Shown: one piece after another, positions 1 through 8,293 of the stretch
How the letters are laid out: each line of letters opens with the position of its first letter
How positions within the stretch are numbered: the stretch's first letter is position 1
Source of the DNA: JAWKUK01 sp041398605
GTDB lineage: Bacteria; Planctomycetota; UBA1135; GCA-002686595
DNA length: 64,000 nt
Direction: 5' to 3'
Assembly (NCBI GenBank): GCA_041398605.1
Contig: JAWKUK010000003.1
Coordinates: 372,001 to 436,000 of the forward strand
Notes under the pieces: model-generated
Told to the model about the DNA's origin: nothing
Databases searched by the model: none
Seen by the model: only the letters and a program-made list of their open reading frames with translations
Position numbers and translations under genes: made by a program

Positions 1-685
1 GCTGGAAGGAGCGCTGGAAGTGCCGGATCGCGTCCATGTTGGCGAGGAGGGCGTCGACTTTGAGCCGAATGCTGGCCAGCGCTTCGCCCGAGTCCGCGAA
101 CAGCGGGACGACGAGGTCCGCCAGCAAGGACCCGAAGTAGGGCAAGAGCATCCAGATGACACAGGCCGCGACCCCGAGGAAGGCGGCCAAGAGCGGGGTG
201 CCCGTCAGGGTCCCCATCAGAATCCCGAGCGCGACGAAGACCGACGAGAGCAGCACGGCGCCGATGTAAGTCCCGAAGACCGCGGGCCAGTCAGGGTGCC
301 CGCCGACGCGCGCCATCGCGAAGGCGTAGACGAGCGCCGAGGCCCACATCACGCTCAGGTAGCCGAGCCCCGCGATGAACTTGCCCACGACGACGGACGC
401 GTCGCTGACGGGCGCGGTCAAGAGGTACTCGAGGGTCCCCGTCCGCGTCTCCTCTGCCACCAGGCGCATCGCGAGGAGCGGCGGAAGCAGCAGCAACCAG
501 AAGAGGAAGAACCGCCCTGCCATCACTGCGTCGAGGGACGCCGAGACGTTGCCGCCGGACTGCAGCAGGACCGCCCTGAAGGTCATGCCGTTCAGCACGA
601 GCACCACTAACAAGAGCAGCCAAGCGAACGGGGCCTTGAACAGACCCGCGAGCTCGCGGCGCGCGATGACGAAGACGCCGCTCAC
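1..685 (-). CDS. ABC-2 type transporter permease, GldF-like (partial, 3' end off the left edge)
   Basis: This is the membrane permease of an ABC exporter. The visible 228 residues begin with a cytoplasmic segment (VIARRELAGLFKAPFAW), then a transmembrane helix. Next comes a Gln/Ser-containing periplasmic stretch and at least three more hydrophobic helices. The segment EETRTGTLEYLLTAPVS is the typical ABC-2 coupling region found after the second helix in GldF/NosY-like permeases. The start is a GTG whose last bases overlap the TGA of the upstream ATPase gene (GTGA, 682-685). The two genes are therefore translationally coupled and surely form one transporter. The substrate cannot be told from sequence. 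GldF-like permeases outside Bacteroidetes are not necessarily linked to gliding. Confidence 0.82.
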   Translation of the reverse strand, partial: MSGVFVIARRELAGLFKAPFAWLLLLVVLVLNGMTFRAVLLQSGGNVSASLDAVMAGRFFLFWLLLLPPLLAMRLVAEETRTGTLEYLLTAPVSDASVVVGKFIAGLGYLSVMWASALVYAFAMARVGGHPDWPAVFGTYIGAVLLSSVFVALGILMGTLTGTPLLAAFLGVAACVIWMLLPYFGSLLADLVVPLFADSGEALASIRLKVDALLANMDAIRHFQRSFQ

Positions 686-2046
686 GCTTGGCCTCCCGCC
701 GACTCCGGCGCGTCGCCCGCGCCTGGCGACCCCGTCGCTGGCCCCGTCGCTGGCCCCGGCGCTGGCCCCGGCGGGGGCGGCAGCGGCACATCGCCCACAG
801 GCGCTGCCGGCGGCGCGTCCACGCGTACGGGCTGCGAGAGGTCGCGTTGAGCGCCCCGGTCGAACGGATTGAGGCTGTAGATGACGCGCCCGCCCTCGGC
901 GCTCGCGGCGGCAGCCGCGCTGGGCGGTCCCGCAACTCGGGGTGACGTGGAAGGCCCCGAGCCCTGCGGAGCCCCTTGCGCTTGCAACAGCGCGGGCTGA
1001 TCGACGGCAAGGAACGGCCCGCCGACCGGGTCCGCCGCGCGCGCGTGTGCGGCGGGCTGGGCAGGCGCAGCGCCGACAGCCAGCTCGGGCTGCGCGACCT
1101 CGTCGCCGCCCGTCACCAAACGCGTGAACAGCTCTTCGAGCGTCGGCTCGACACGCGAGAGCTCGCGCACCGCCCAGCCCCGCGCGAGCGCCAACGCCCC
1201 CAGGTCCTCGCGCAAGTCCCCCTCGCCCTCGACCTGGAACCCGTGGTGGATGCCGACACGCTCGCCGACGAGGACGCGCGCGACGCCGTCGAGGGTGCGC
1301 ATCAGCTCGGCCGCCGCCTCCGCGTCGCCGACAAAGGCCTCGAAGCGCACGTGCCCGCGACCGCCGAAGCTGCCCGCGAGGCGCTCGACGATCTCCGCCT
1401 GCGTGCCATCGGCGACCTTACGACCGCGGTGAATGATGATGACACGCGCGGCGATGCTCTCGACCTCGCCGAGGATGTGCGACGAGAGGAGCACCGTGTG
1501 TTCGTTGGCGAGGTCCTTGATCAGGGCGCGCACTTCGCGGCGCTGCAAGGGATCGAGGCCGCTGGTGGGCTCGTCCAAGATCAACACGTCGGGGTTGGGC
1601 AGGAGCGCCACCGCGAGGCCAACACGCTGCCGCAGCCCGCGCGAGAGCTTGCCGACGAGCTGCCGCTCGCGGTCGAGGACGCCGACGCGGTCGAGCACCG
1701 CCGGCACTCGGGCCTTCAGCGCCGCCCGATCGAGCCCGTGCAGGCGCCCTTGGAAACGCAGCATCTCACCGACGCGCAGCTCGGGGTAGAGCGGCACGGA
1801 CTCCGGCAGGTAGCCGATGCGGCGCCGGACGGCGAGGGACTCGCGCAGGACGTCGTGCCCCGCGACCCGCAGGACCTCGGCACGCGTCGCGGGGAGGTAC
1901 CCCGTGAGGATGCGCATCGTGGTCGTCTTGCCGGCCCCGTTCGGCCCCAGGAAGCCCACGACCTCGCCCTTTTCGAGCGTGAACGTGAGGTCATCGACCG
2001 CGGCAGTGCCGCCGAAACGACGCGTGAGATGTGCGACTTCGATCAT
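682..2046 (-). CDS. ABC transporter ATP-binding protein, GldA-like, with long Pro/Ala-rich tail
   Basis: This 454-residue protein is the ATPase of the exporter whose permease follows directly. The ABC domain fills about residues 1-300, with Walker A GPNGAGKT at 34-41, signature LSRGLRQR, Walker B LILDEPTSGLD and the H-loop LSSHIL. It is of the CcmA/GldA type. The ATG at 2046 gives the usual N-terminus (MIEVAHLTRRFGG); a longer reading to 2190 adds only low-complexity residues. After about residue 310 there is an Ala/Pro/Gly-rich tail of some 140 residues, which the family does not normally have. It ends in a run coded by 12-base tandem repeats (about 730-775). The tail is probably disordered; its role is unknown. 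Confidence 0.9.
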   Translation of the reverse strand: MIEVAHLTRRFGGTAAVDDLTFTLEKGEVVGFLGPNGAGKTTTMRILTGYLPATRAEVLRVAGHDVLRESLAVRRRIGYLPESVPLYPELRVGEMLRFQGRLHGLDRAALKARVPAVLDRVGVLDRERQLVGKLSRGLRQRVGLAVALLPNPDVLILDEPTSGLDPLQRREVRALIKDLANEHTVLLSSHILGEVESIAARVIIIHRGRKVADGTQAEIVERLAGSFGGRGHVRFEAFVGDAEAAAELMRTLDGVARVLVGERVGIHHGFQVEGEGDLREDLGALALARGWAVRELSRVEPTLEELFTRLVTGGDEVAQPELAVGAAPAQPAAHARAADPVGGPFLAVDQPALLQAQGAPQGSGPSTSPRVAGPPSAAAAASAEGGRVIYSLNPFDRGAQRDLSQPVRVDAPPAAPVGDVPLPPPPGPAPGPATGPATGSPGAGDAPESAGGQA

Positions 2047-2220
2047 CGGCCCGGCGAGGGTAGTCCGCGCAGCGCGCAGGTCAACGACGAACGCGCCCCG
2101 GGGGCGCGATTGCCCGGTCTGGGCGTGCCCATGCACCTGATCCGGACCGCGCCAGGTCCGCGCCGGGCTCCGCTTCGGCCTGGGCCGCACTCCCGCGACG
2201 CGCGCGCGCAGCCGACATCG

Positions 2221-2294
2221 TCACGGCCCTCAGTGGCACGGCCCTCAGTGGCACGGCCCTCAGTGACGCTGCCCTCATCGGCACGGCTCCCAGT
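2221..2294. repeat. 15-base tandem repeat, about five units, intergenic
   Basis: Five consecutive units based on GGCACGGCCCTCAGT lie between the divergent ABC exporter and isomerase-like genes. Units two and three are identical; the fourth and fifth have drifted. No gene was recognised on either strand here. Confidence 0.8.
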
Positions 2295-2359
2295 GGCGCT
2301 GCGGCGCGGCGGTCGGCTCGGGCTGGCTGCGCAAGGAGATCAAGAGCGGAGAGAGGCGA

Positions 2360-2423
2360 CCGCGGGACCCTGCCGGGGCACCCGGACCTGGCGAAACTTG
2401 GGAACGTCCGACAGGGTCCGCGG
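2360..2423. other. Long imperfect stem-loop in the 648-base divergent intergenic region
   Basis: The arm at 2360-2376 (CCGCGGGACCCTGCCGG) pairs with 2408-2423 with one bulge and one mismatch. Inside it CGGAC pairs with GTCCG. It sits between the tandem repeat at 2221-2294 and the gene starting at 2695. It could be an RNA structure in a leader, or an unrelated inverted repeat. Apart from these two elements I see nothing in 2047-2694. Confidence 0.45.
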
Positions 2424-2694
2424 TTCAGCGTTCCTCGATCAAACCGCGTGCCAGCGGTCGCGGACGGCCGCCGGGTCGCGCACTCTCACCCCTGGCGCCG
2501 TGCGAGCCGCGCTCTGGGGCGCGTGAGCGGCGTTTGAGACGGGGCGCGCGGGCGCGGCGCGGCCGTCGCGCCCGCACGCCCGGGGTCGAGCGCGCGCTCG
2601 TCCGCACACGCTCGCCCGCGCGTGGTGTGCGGTCCCGCACGAACTGCCCCCGAGGGGGGTCGCGGTCCGTGCGGCGGCCGTGCAAGATCCCCGC

Positions 2695-3657
2695 ATGCAT
2701 CGACGTGAACTCCTCAAAGGTGGGGCCGCTCTCACGGGCGCGCCCTGGCTCCTCGGCGCCGCCGCGCAGCCCGCCGCTTCCATCCCGAGCAAGCAGGACC
2801 CGAGCGCGCAGGACCCGAGCGCGACGCGGGCGCAGGGCCAGCGCTTCAAGCTGCACTATGCGCCCCACCTCGGCATGTTCCGCCACCACGCTGGCGGCGA
2901 CGCCGTCGACCAACTGCGCTTCATGGCGGACGAGGGGTTCTCCGCCTTCGAAGACAACGGCATGCCGGGCCGCAGCGTCGCAGAGCAAGAGCGCATCGGC
3001 GCGGCCCTCGCGGACCTGGGGCTGAAGATGGGCGTCTTTGTCGCCCACGCCGACTTCGGCAAGCCGACGTTTGTCCTCCCGCCCGAGCAAGCGCGCGAGC
3101 GCATTGAGGCCGACATGCGGCGCGCCGTCGAGGTCGCGGCGCGCGTCCAGGCGCGCTGGTGCACGGTGGTCCCGGGCTGCTTCCAGAACAAGGTGCCGCT
3201 CGCGTACCAGACGGCCAATGTGATCGACAACCTGCGCTTTGCGGCGGAGATCCTCGAGCCGGCGGGCCTCGTGGCGGTGCTCGAGCCCCTCAACCCGTGG
3301 GTCGATCACCCGGGGCTCTTCCTCGCGGGCGTGCCCGAGGCGTACCTCCTCTGCCGCGCGGTGAACTCACCGAGCGTGAAGATCCTGAACGACCTGTACC
3401 ACCAACAGATCGCGGTCGGGCACCTGATCCGGAACCTCGACGCAGCGTGGAGCGAGACCGCCTACATCCAAGTCGGCGACAACCCCGGGCGCAACGAGCC
3501 CGGCACAGGCGAGATCCACTACCGCAACGTCTTCCGCCACCTGCATGCCCGCGGGTTCGACGGGGTCATCGGGATGGAGCACGGGAACGCGCTGCCAGGC
3601 AAAGAGGGCGAACGCGCGGTCATCGACGCGTACGTCGCCGCGGACAGCTTCGAGTGA
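2695..3657 (+). CDS. Exported TIM-barrel protein of the hydroxypyruvate isomerase / xylose isomerase-like family
   Basis: A 320-residue protein whose N-terminus (MHRRELLKGGAALTGAPWLL) looks like a twin-arginine signal, so it is probably exported folded. The rest is an AP-endonuclease-2/xylose-isomerase-like TIM barrel closest to the Hyi subgroup. Matching motifs are EPLNPW (metal Glu), LNDLYHQQ (Asp and His), VGDNPGRNEPGTGEIHY and the terminal IGMEHGN (second Glu). All the metal ligands expected in Hyi-type isomerases therefore appear present. The substrate is probably a sugar or keto-acid, but cannot be named from sequence. ATG 2695 is preferred over an in-frame GTG at 2680 because it puts the twin arginine at residues 3-4. 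A 15-base duplication codes for QDPSAQDPSA in the linker. Confidence 0.82.
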   Translation: MHRRELLKGGAALTGAPWLLGAAAQPAASIPSKQDPSAQDPSATRAQGQRFKLHYAPHLGMFRHHAGGDAVDQLRFMADEGFSAFEDNGMPGRSVAEQERIGAALADLGLKMGVFVAHADFGKPTFVLPPEQARERIEADMRRAVEVAARVQARWCTVVPGCFQNKVPLAYQTANVIDNLRFAAEILEPAGLVAVLEPLNPWVDHPGLFLAGVPEAYLLCRAVNSPSVKILNDLYHQQIAVGHLIRNLDAAWSETAYIQVGDNPGRNEPGTGEIHYRNVFRHLHARGFDGVIGMEHGNALPGKEGERAVIDAYVAADSFE

Positions 3658-3677
3658 AGCCCCGCACGCAGCGTCGC

Positions 3678-3724
3678 GCGTTGCCTCCCGCGTTGCCTCC
3701 CGCGTTGCCTCCCAAGCTGCCTCC
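3678..3724. repeat. 12-base tandem repeat, about four units, intergenic
   Basis: Three near-identical copies of GCGTTGCCTCCC and a fourth degenerate one follow the stop of the isomerase-like gene. No hairpin or gene was recognised in 3658-3890 apart from this. Confidence 0.8.
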
Positions 3725-3890
3725 AATGCAGCCCGCCGCGGCGCCGCCGACGGGCTGCGCCCCGAATTGAGTCCAACGCGCGTCGAACTGCGCGCTGAAC
3801 GCGCCGCCTGGGCGCTGGGCGCAGGCTTCACTTGACGCGCCGGCCCGCGCCTGCTCCCTTAGGGATTCGCCACCTGCCCGGCGGTTCCCT

Positions 3891-5279
3891 ATGAGCACGA
3901 TCCTTGCCCTCGCCCTCTGCCTGGCCCCGCAGGCCGGCCGGACGGTGTCGCCGACCGCTCCGGCGGCCCCGAGCGCGCCGCAATACAGCGTCCGCCGCGT
4001 GCGGACGTACGACCCCGCGCTTGCGGGCACCGCGAACGGTCTCTTCCATGAGATGGAGCTTTGGACGCCGGACGGCCCGGAGCGCTTCGGGCTCTACGTG
4101 CCGGCCGCGCCGAGCCAAGCCACGCGCCCGCTGCTCGTGCACTTCCACGCGGCGAACGGCGGGCACCTCGAGCTCCTTTACTTCGCAGACACGATGCTGC
4201 AGGAGGCCGACGTGCGCGGGTGGTTCCTCGTCGCCCCCGACCAGAACGTGCGCAACGCGGCTGGCCAGGTCACCGGGCTGACCTACGGCAACGACGAGGC
4301 GCAGCGCCGGGTCCAAGCGGTGCTCGACTGGTGCATCACGTCGCTCGCGATCGACAAGTCGCGCATCTATGGCTACGGCTTCTCGATGGGCGGCGGGGAC
4401 TGCCTGGCGTACGCCGCCCAGCACCTCGATCCTGAGCGCGGCGCATTTGCAGCCGTCGTGAACCACACGGGCACCCTCGTCCTGACCGAGGAGTGGACGC
4501 GCAACGCGTCTGCGCGGCCGCCGCTCGAGACCACGTTCTCGGGGACGCCCGCTTCGGAACGCTACGCGTACACGCGCGCGTCGTCGATCGAGTTCCCGTG
4601 GTCGCCGACATCGCCAGGGGTCTTCACCGGCGCGGGTCGTCACGCAGCACGCAACTTGGCCTTCACGCCCATGCGCTCCTGGTTCCACACCGGAGACACG
4701 AACAACGTGCGCGCAGAGGAGTTCATGTTCGCGCTCGACACGCTCGTGCTTGACCACGACATCGAATATGCCGCAACGGTCACAGGTTGGAACCCTCACG
4801 ACTGGGCCTACCTGGACCCGGGTCGGGCGTGCGCCTGGTTCTTGCAGTTCACCTTGTCGACGCCGAGCGCAGGGGACCTCGTGTTCTCACGTGACGCGCG
4901 CTACCACGATCTCTGGTTGCACCGCAAGACGGCGACAGACTTCGGGACGCTGACCTTCAACGTTGCGCCGCAAGCGAACACGATCCAGTTCAGCGGGGTC
5001 TCAAACGTCCAATCGGTGCAAGTTGACGCCGCGCTGTCCCAGCTCGCCACTCCCGGCAATTCGTTGACGGTGCGCGTCGAGCGAGACACGCACCCGAGCT
5101 TTCCGGGGCGCCCGGTCGTCATCAGGATCACCAACCTGCCCTTCGTGCCCACCGGCGTGATCCAGTGGAACGCGTCCCCAGCGACGCCGCCGAACTTCAA
5201 CTACGTCAACGGCGTGTTGTCGGTGGTCTCGACCGCTGCCGGCGCGATTCAGTACGACCTGCTCGAGATCCACGGCTGA
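3891..5279 (+). CDS. Secreted alpha/beta-hydrolase, esterase/PHB-depolymerase-like, with C-terminal beta domain
   Basis: A 462-residue protein with a short hydrophobic N-terminus (MSTILALALCLAPQAG) that should act as a signal peptide. Residues 60-340 form an alpha/beta-hydrolase of the poly(3-hydroxybutyrate) depolymerase/feruloyl esterase type. LLVHFHAANGG is the oxyanion-hole strand and GFSMGGGD carries the nucleophile Ser165. Later Asp and His residues (TGDTNN; WNPHDW) are in suitable places for the triad. Residues from about 345 to the end form a separate beta-rich region without a recognised family. The substrate is unknown. It likely cleaves an ester in a polymer or a decorated glycan outside the cytoplasm, which fits the neighbouring carbohydrate-related genes. 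The next gene converges on it 68 bases away. Confidence 0.78.
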   Translation: MSTILALALCLAPQAGRTVSPTAPAAPSAPQYSVRRVRTYDPALAGTANGLFHEMELWTPDGPERFGLYVPAAPSQATRPLLVHFHAANGGHLELLYFADTMLQEADVRGWFLVAPDQNVRNAAGQVTGLTYGNDEAQRRVQAVLDWCITSLAIDKSRIYGYGFSMGGGDCLAYAAQHLDPERGAFAAVVNHTGTLVLTEEWTRNASARPPLETTFSGTPASERYAYTRASSIEFPWSPTSPGVFTGAGRHAARNLAFTPMRSWFHTGDTNNVRAEEFMFALDTLVLDHDIEYAATVTGWNPHDWAYLDPGRACAWFLQFTLSTPSAGDLVFSRDARYHDLWLHRKTATDFGTLTFNVAPQANTIQFSGVSNVQSVQVDAALSQLATPGNSLTVRVERDTHPSFPGRPVVIRITNLPFVPTGVIQWNASPATPPNFNYVNGVLSVVSTAAGAIQYDLLEIHG

Positions 5280-5347
5280 GCATGGGCGTCGCACGGCAGC
5301 GGCCATGACGCCGCCGGCGGCGCCTCGTGCCCGGCCGCGCCGGTCGC

Positions 5348-6976
5348 TCACCGGCTGACAGGCGCGGACGCATCGACCACCCGATGGGCGGCCAGCGTCA
5401 GGCGAAAGGTCGGCGCCGGGAGCCCGGCGCGATTGACGAGGTTCCCGCCCCAGCCGCCGAAGCCGTAGCGGAGCTCGGTCGGCAGAGACACTTCGGGGTG
5501 CTCGACCACGAGCTCGCCCTCCTCGATGCGCCCCCGCGCCGCGAAGACGCGCCCGTCCGGCCCGAGGACCGTCAGCCCACGCGGCGCCGCGCCGTCCAAC
5601 GTCGCCAAGCCGTCCGCGTAGTCGAAGGCCACCCGCGCCGTGCGCGCCTTCGGGTCAGCCGTCATGGCCGTCGGCATAGGACCGCTGGGAACACAGCCGA
5701 CCCGCTCGTGCACCAGGTCGAAGGCCCAGACCGCGAGGCGCTCCCCTACAGCGCGCTGGCGCGCAGGGAGCTCGAGGCCGCGAGCGGTGAGGTCATGTGT
5801 CACCACGAGGCCGAGGTCAACGAGCGCGCCCGTCCCCGCAACGATGCGGCGCTCGGCGTCTCGCCGGAGCGCAGCGAGCGAGCCGTCAGGATCGAGGAAC
5901 CAATCCTGCCCCGAGGACTCGATCAGCAGCACCGGCCGCCGCCCGATCACGTGCTCGCGCCACGTCTCGACCACGGTCCGGAGCAAGTGCGCGTGACGCT
6001 CGGGCTCTTCGAGCGCCTCAGCGCTGCAGCCGAAGACCATCCCAGCCACGGCGACGCTGCGCAGTCGCTCGCGGCTCGCGGCCCAGAGGAACCCGGGCTG
6101 ATACGGGTGCACCCCAGCATCGGGCGGCGTCGGCGTGCGATCCAAGAGGCCGGCGAGGTTCCGCCGCGCCCGCGCGCGTACGTCGCTCGCGACGGCGTCC
6201 GAGGCCCACCACCCGACCAACCGCGCCGCGAGCCGCTCGTCCGTCAAGAGCGCGGGTCGAGGCAGCCAGCTCTCGAGGGTCGCAGGGCCGACGGCGAGCT
6301 GGAGGACTCCGATCGGCACTTGCTGCTCCGCCTCCAGCGCGCGCGCGAACTGCCAAGCGATCGCGCTGAGGTTGGACGGCAGGCCTGTGCCCTGGGACCA
6401 CCAGCGCCCAGCGAGCAGCGACTCCGCGACCCCTCGGCGCTCGTCCGCGCTCCAGACGACGTCACCAAATCGGGCGCGCGGGAGCGGCACGTAAAAGCGC
6501 ACGTGCTCCGGAAGTGTCGGCGCGAGCGCCGCGGAGGCGCTCACCGGAGCGCACAAGTCTGTCGATCCGGCAAAGACCCACACGTCCCCCACGAGGACGT
6601 CGTCCACGGCGACGCGCTGCCCCTCGCACGTCGCGACGAGCGTCAGCGGCTCGAGGGACGGCCCACGTGGCGCGAAGGAGACGCCCCAGAGGCCGTCGCC
6701 ATCGGCGCGTGTCGTCGCGACCTCGCCGTCGAAGCGCGCCTCGACCTCGCGGCCTGGGATCGCTCGACCGTCGACCCGCAGGGCGACCCCGCGCTGCACG
6801 ACCATCCGATCTTGGAAGCGCGGCCCGAAGCGCAGGGTCGAGGTCGCCTGGTCGACGTCCACCCCCGGCGCGTCAGGCCGCCCGACATGCGAGGCGGGCC
6901 CGGCCCACAGCGAAGGAGCCAGCGCGAGCTGAACCAGCAACGTCAGCGCGAGCAGGGGGTGCGAGCAGAGCTTCAT
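5348..6976 (-). CDS. Sialate O-acetylesterase-like secreted protein with altered catalytic motifs
   Basis: A 542-residue protein with a clear signal peptide (MKLCSHPLLALTLLVQLALA). Order and wording follow the sialate O-acetylesterase (SGNH) family: the N-terminal beta region FGPRFQDRMVVQRG, the block VLVGDVWVFAG, then IGVLQLAVGPATLESWLPR. A C-terminal jelly-roll-like part ends in NLVNRAGLPAPTFRL. However, the nucleophile block normally reads SGQSNM and here reads AGSTDL, so Thr139 stands where the Ser should be. The C-terminal DIHP block reads LELP, so the Asp and His are missing too. The fold is secure from the flanking motifs, but activity as an esterase is doubtful. It could be a binding or structural derivative. 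The reading frame is intact. Confidence 0.78.
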   Translation of the reverse strand: MKLCSHPLLALTLLVQLALAPSLWAGPASHVGRPDAPGVDVDQATSTLRFGPRFQDRMVVQRGVALRVDGRAIPGREVEARFDGEVATTRADGDGLWGVSFAPRGPSLEPLTLVATCEGQRVAVDDVLVGDVWVFAGSTDLCAPVSASAALAPTLPEHVRFYVPLPRARFGDVVWSADERRGVAESLLAGRWWSQGTGLPSNLSAIAWQFARALEAEQQVPIGVLQLAVGPATLESWLPRPALLTDERLAARLVGWWASDAVASDVRARARRNLAGLLDRTPTPPDAGVHPYQPGFLWAASRERLRSVAVAGMVFGCSAEALEEPERHAHLLRTVVETWREHVIGRRPVLLIESSGQDWFLDPDGSLAALRRDAERRIVAGTGALVDLGLVVTHDLTARGLELPARQRAVGERLAVWAFDLVHERVGCVPSGPMPTAMTADPKARTARVAFDYADGLATLDGAAPRGLTVLGPDGRVFAARGRIEEGELVVEHPEVSLPTELRYGFGGWGGNLVNRAGLPAPTFRLTLAAHRVVDASAPVSR

Positions 6977-7458
6977 GGGAACGGGCCGCCTCTCTCAGCG
7001 CCGCACGGACGCTCGGGGCGCGTCACAGGCACACGAGGAGGCGGACAGCGGGAGATCGAGGGCGGACCGGCGTCCTCCGCAGCGAGCGTCAAGAGTGGTC
7101 GGGATTGCCACCCAAAATCTCCGCCAGAGGGGTCATCGGCGCACACGGTGGACTTCCGGCCCAAAGGGTGGAAAACCGCGCGGAGCCAAGGCCCCAGCCC
7201 GTCGCGCAGCGCGCCGTTGCCGACGGCGCGCCGCGACCAGCGCTGGGACGGGTGCCGCCGCGCAGATCTCCCCCCCCAATCGGGACCCAAGGCGGCCCCC
7301 TGGGCCGGACCCAGGGCCAAAATCCACCGTGCCGCCACGTACAATGCCGGCTCGGGCGCGTTCCGCCAAGTCGCTGGTCGCGGCTGGACCGCCTCTGTGC
7401 GCGCCTCGCGCTCCGAAGCGCGACACTCCCCTATTTGGGCAGCCCCAGCTGCACCGAT
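6977..7458. other. Divergent intergenic region, no gene recognised
   Basis: The 482 bases separate the sialate-esterase-like gene (minus) from the dioxygenase-like gene (plus), so it should carry promoters for both. I could not place a convincing -35/-10 pair. It holds a 9-base-pair stem (7294-7304 with 7310-7318). It also holds a 22-base segment (7276-7297) that recurs with three differences at 56480-56501. Confidence 0.5.
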
Positions 7459-8274
7459 TTGACACACCCCGTCGATCGCAGTGAAGCGCTCGCGGCGCAC
7501 CACCTGGAGCGCTTCCGCGCCGACGGACATGTCCGCCTGCCCGGGGTCTTCACGCCCGCAGAGCTCGCGGCGTTCGAGCCGACGCTGACCGCGCTGGTGG
7601 ACGCGCGCAACCAGCGACGCGACAAGCCGTGGGCGGCCCAGACCACGTACGAGCGCGCGTTTGTGCAGATCACGAACCTCTGGCGCGACGCCGCGCGCGC
7701 CCGCCAGTTTGTCTTCGGTCGCCGCCTCGCGCGCCTCGCGGCGGAGCTGCTCGAGGTGGAGAGCGTGCGCCTGTACCACGACCAGGCGCTCTACAAGGAG
7801 CCCTCGATCGGCCCCGGCGGGCACACGCCCTGGCACGCGGACCAGTACTACTGGCCGCTCGCGAGCGACCGCGCGATCACGGCCTGGGTCCCGCTGGTCG
7901 ACGTGCCGCTCGAGATGGGCCCGCTGTGCTTCGCGCCAGGCTCGCAGCACTTCCCGGCGGGGCGCGAGCTCGCGATCTCCGACGAGAGCGAGGCGCGCTG
8001 CGCAGAGGCCCTGCGCGACGCGGGCTTCGGGCACCGCGTGGAGCCCTATGCGCTCGGCGACGTGTCGTTCCACCTCGGCTGGACGTTCCACAATGCGCCG
8101 CCGAACCAGACGGCGACCACCCGCAAAGTGATGACGGTGATCTACATCGACGCCGCGATGCGGGTCGCGGCGCCGCGGCATGCGGCGCAAGAGAAGGACC
8201 TCGAGGTCTGGTTCCCGGGCCTCGGGCCGGGGGACCTCGCGGCGAGCGAGCTGAACCCCGTCCTCTGGCCCTGA
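7459..8274 (+). CDS. Phytanoyl-CoA dioxygenase (PhyH) family Fe(II)/2-oxoglutarate enzyme
   Basis: A 271-residue cytoplasmic protein of the PhyH family of non-haem iron oxygenases. The N-terminal block HHLERFRADGHVRLPGVFT is typical. The iron ligands appear as His126-x-Asp128 in TPWHADQYYW and His211 in FHNAPPN. A downstream Arg (TTRKVM) is in place to bind 2-oxoglutarate. The short final region GDLAASELNPVLWP is the usual end of the bacterial members. No ATG is available at the right place; TTG 7459 gives a start about 15 residues before the first helix. The substrate is unknown; bacterial PhyH proteins hydroxylate diverse small molecules. It ends 20 bases from the convergent fucosidase gene. 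Confidence 0.8.
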   Translation: MTHPVDRSEALAAHHLERFRADGHVRLPGVFTPAELAAFEPTLTALVDARNQRRDKPWAAQTTYERAFVQITNLWRDAARARQFVFGRRLARLAAELLEVESVRLYHDQALYKEPSIGPGGHTPWHADQYYWPLASDRAITAWVPLVDVPLEMGPLCFAPGSQHFPAGRELAISDESEARCAEALRDAGFGHRVEPYALGDVSFHLGWTFHNAPPNQTATTRKVMTVIYIDAAMRVAAPRHAAQEKDLEVWFPGLGPGDLAASELNPVLWP

Positions 8275-8293
8275 ATCAGGAGCGTGCGCCGGC

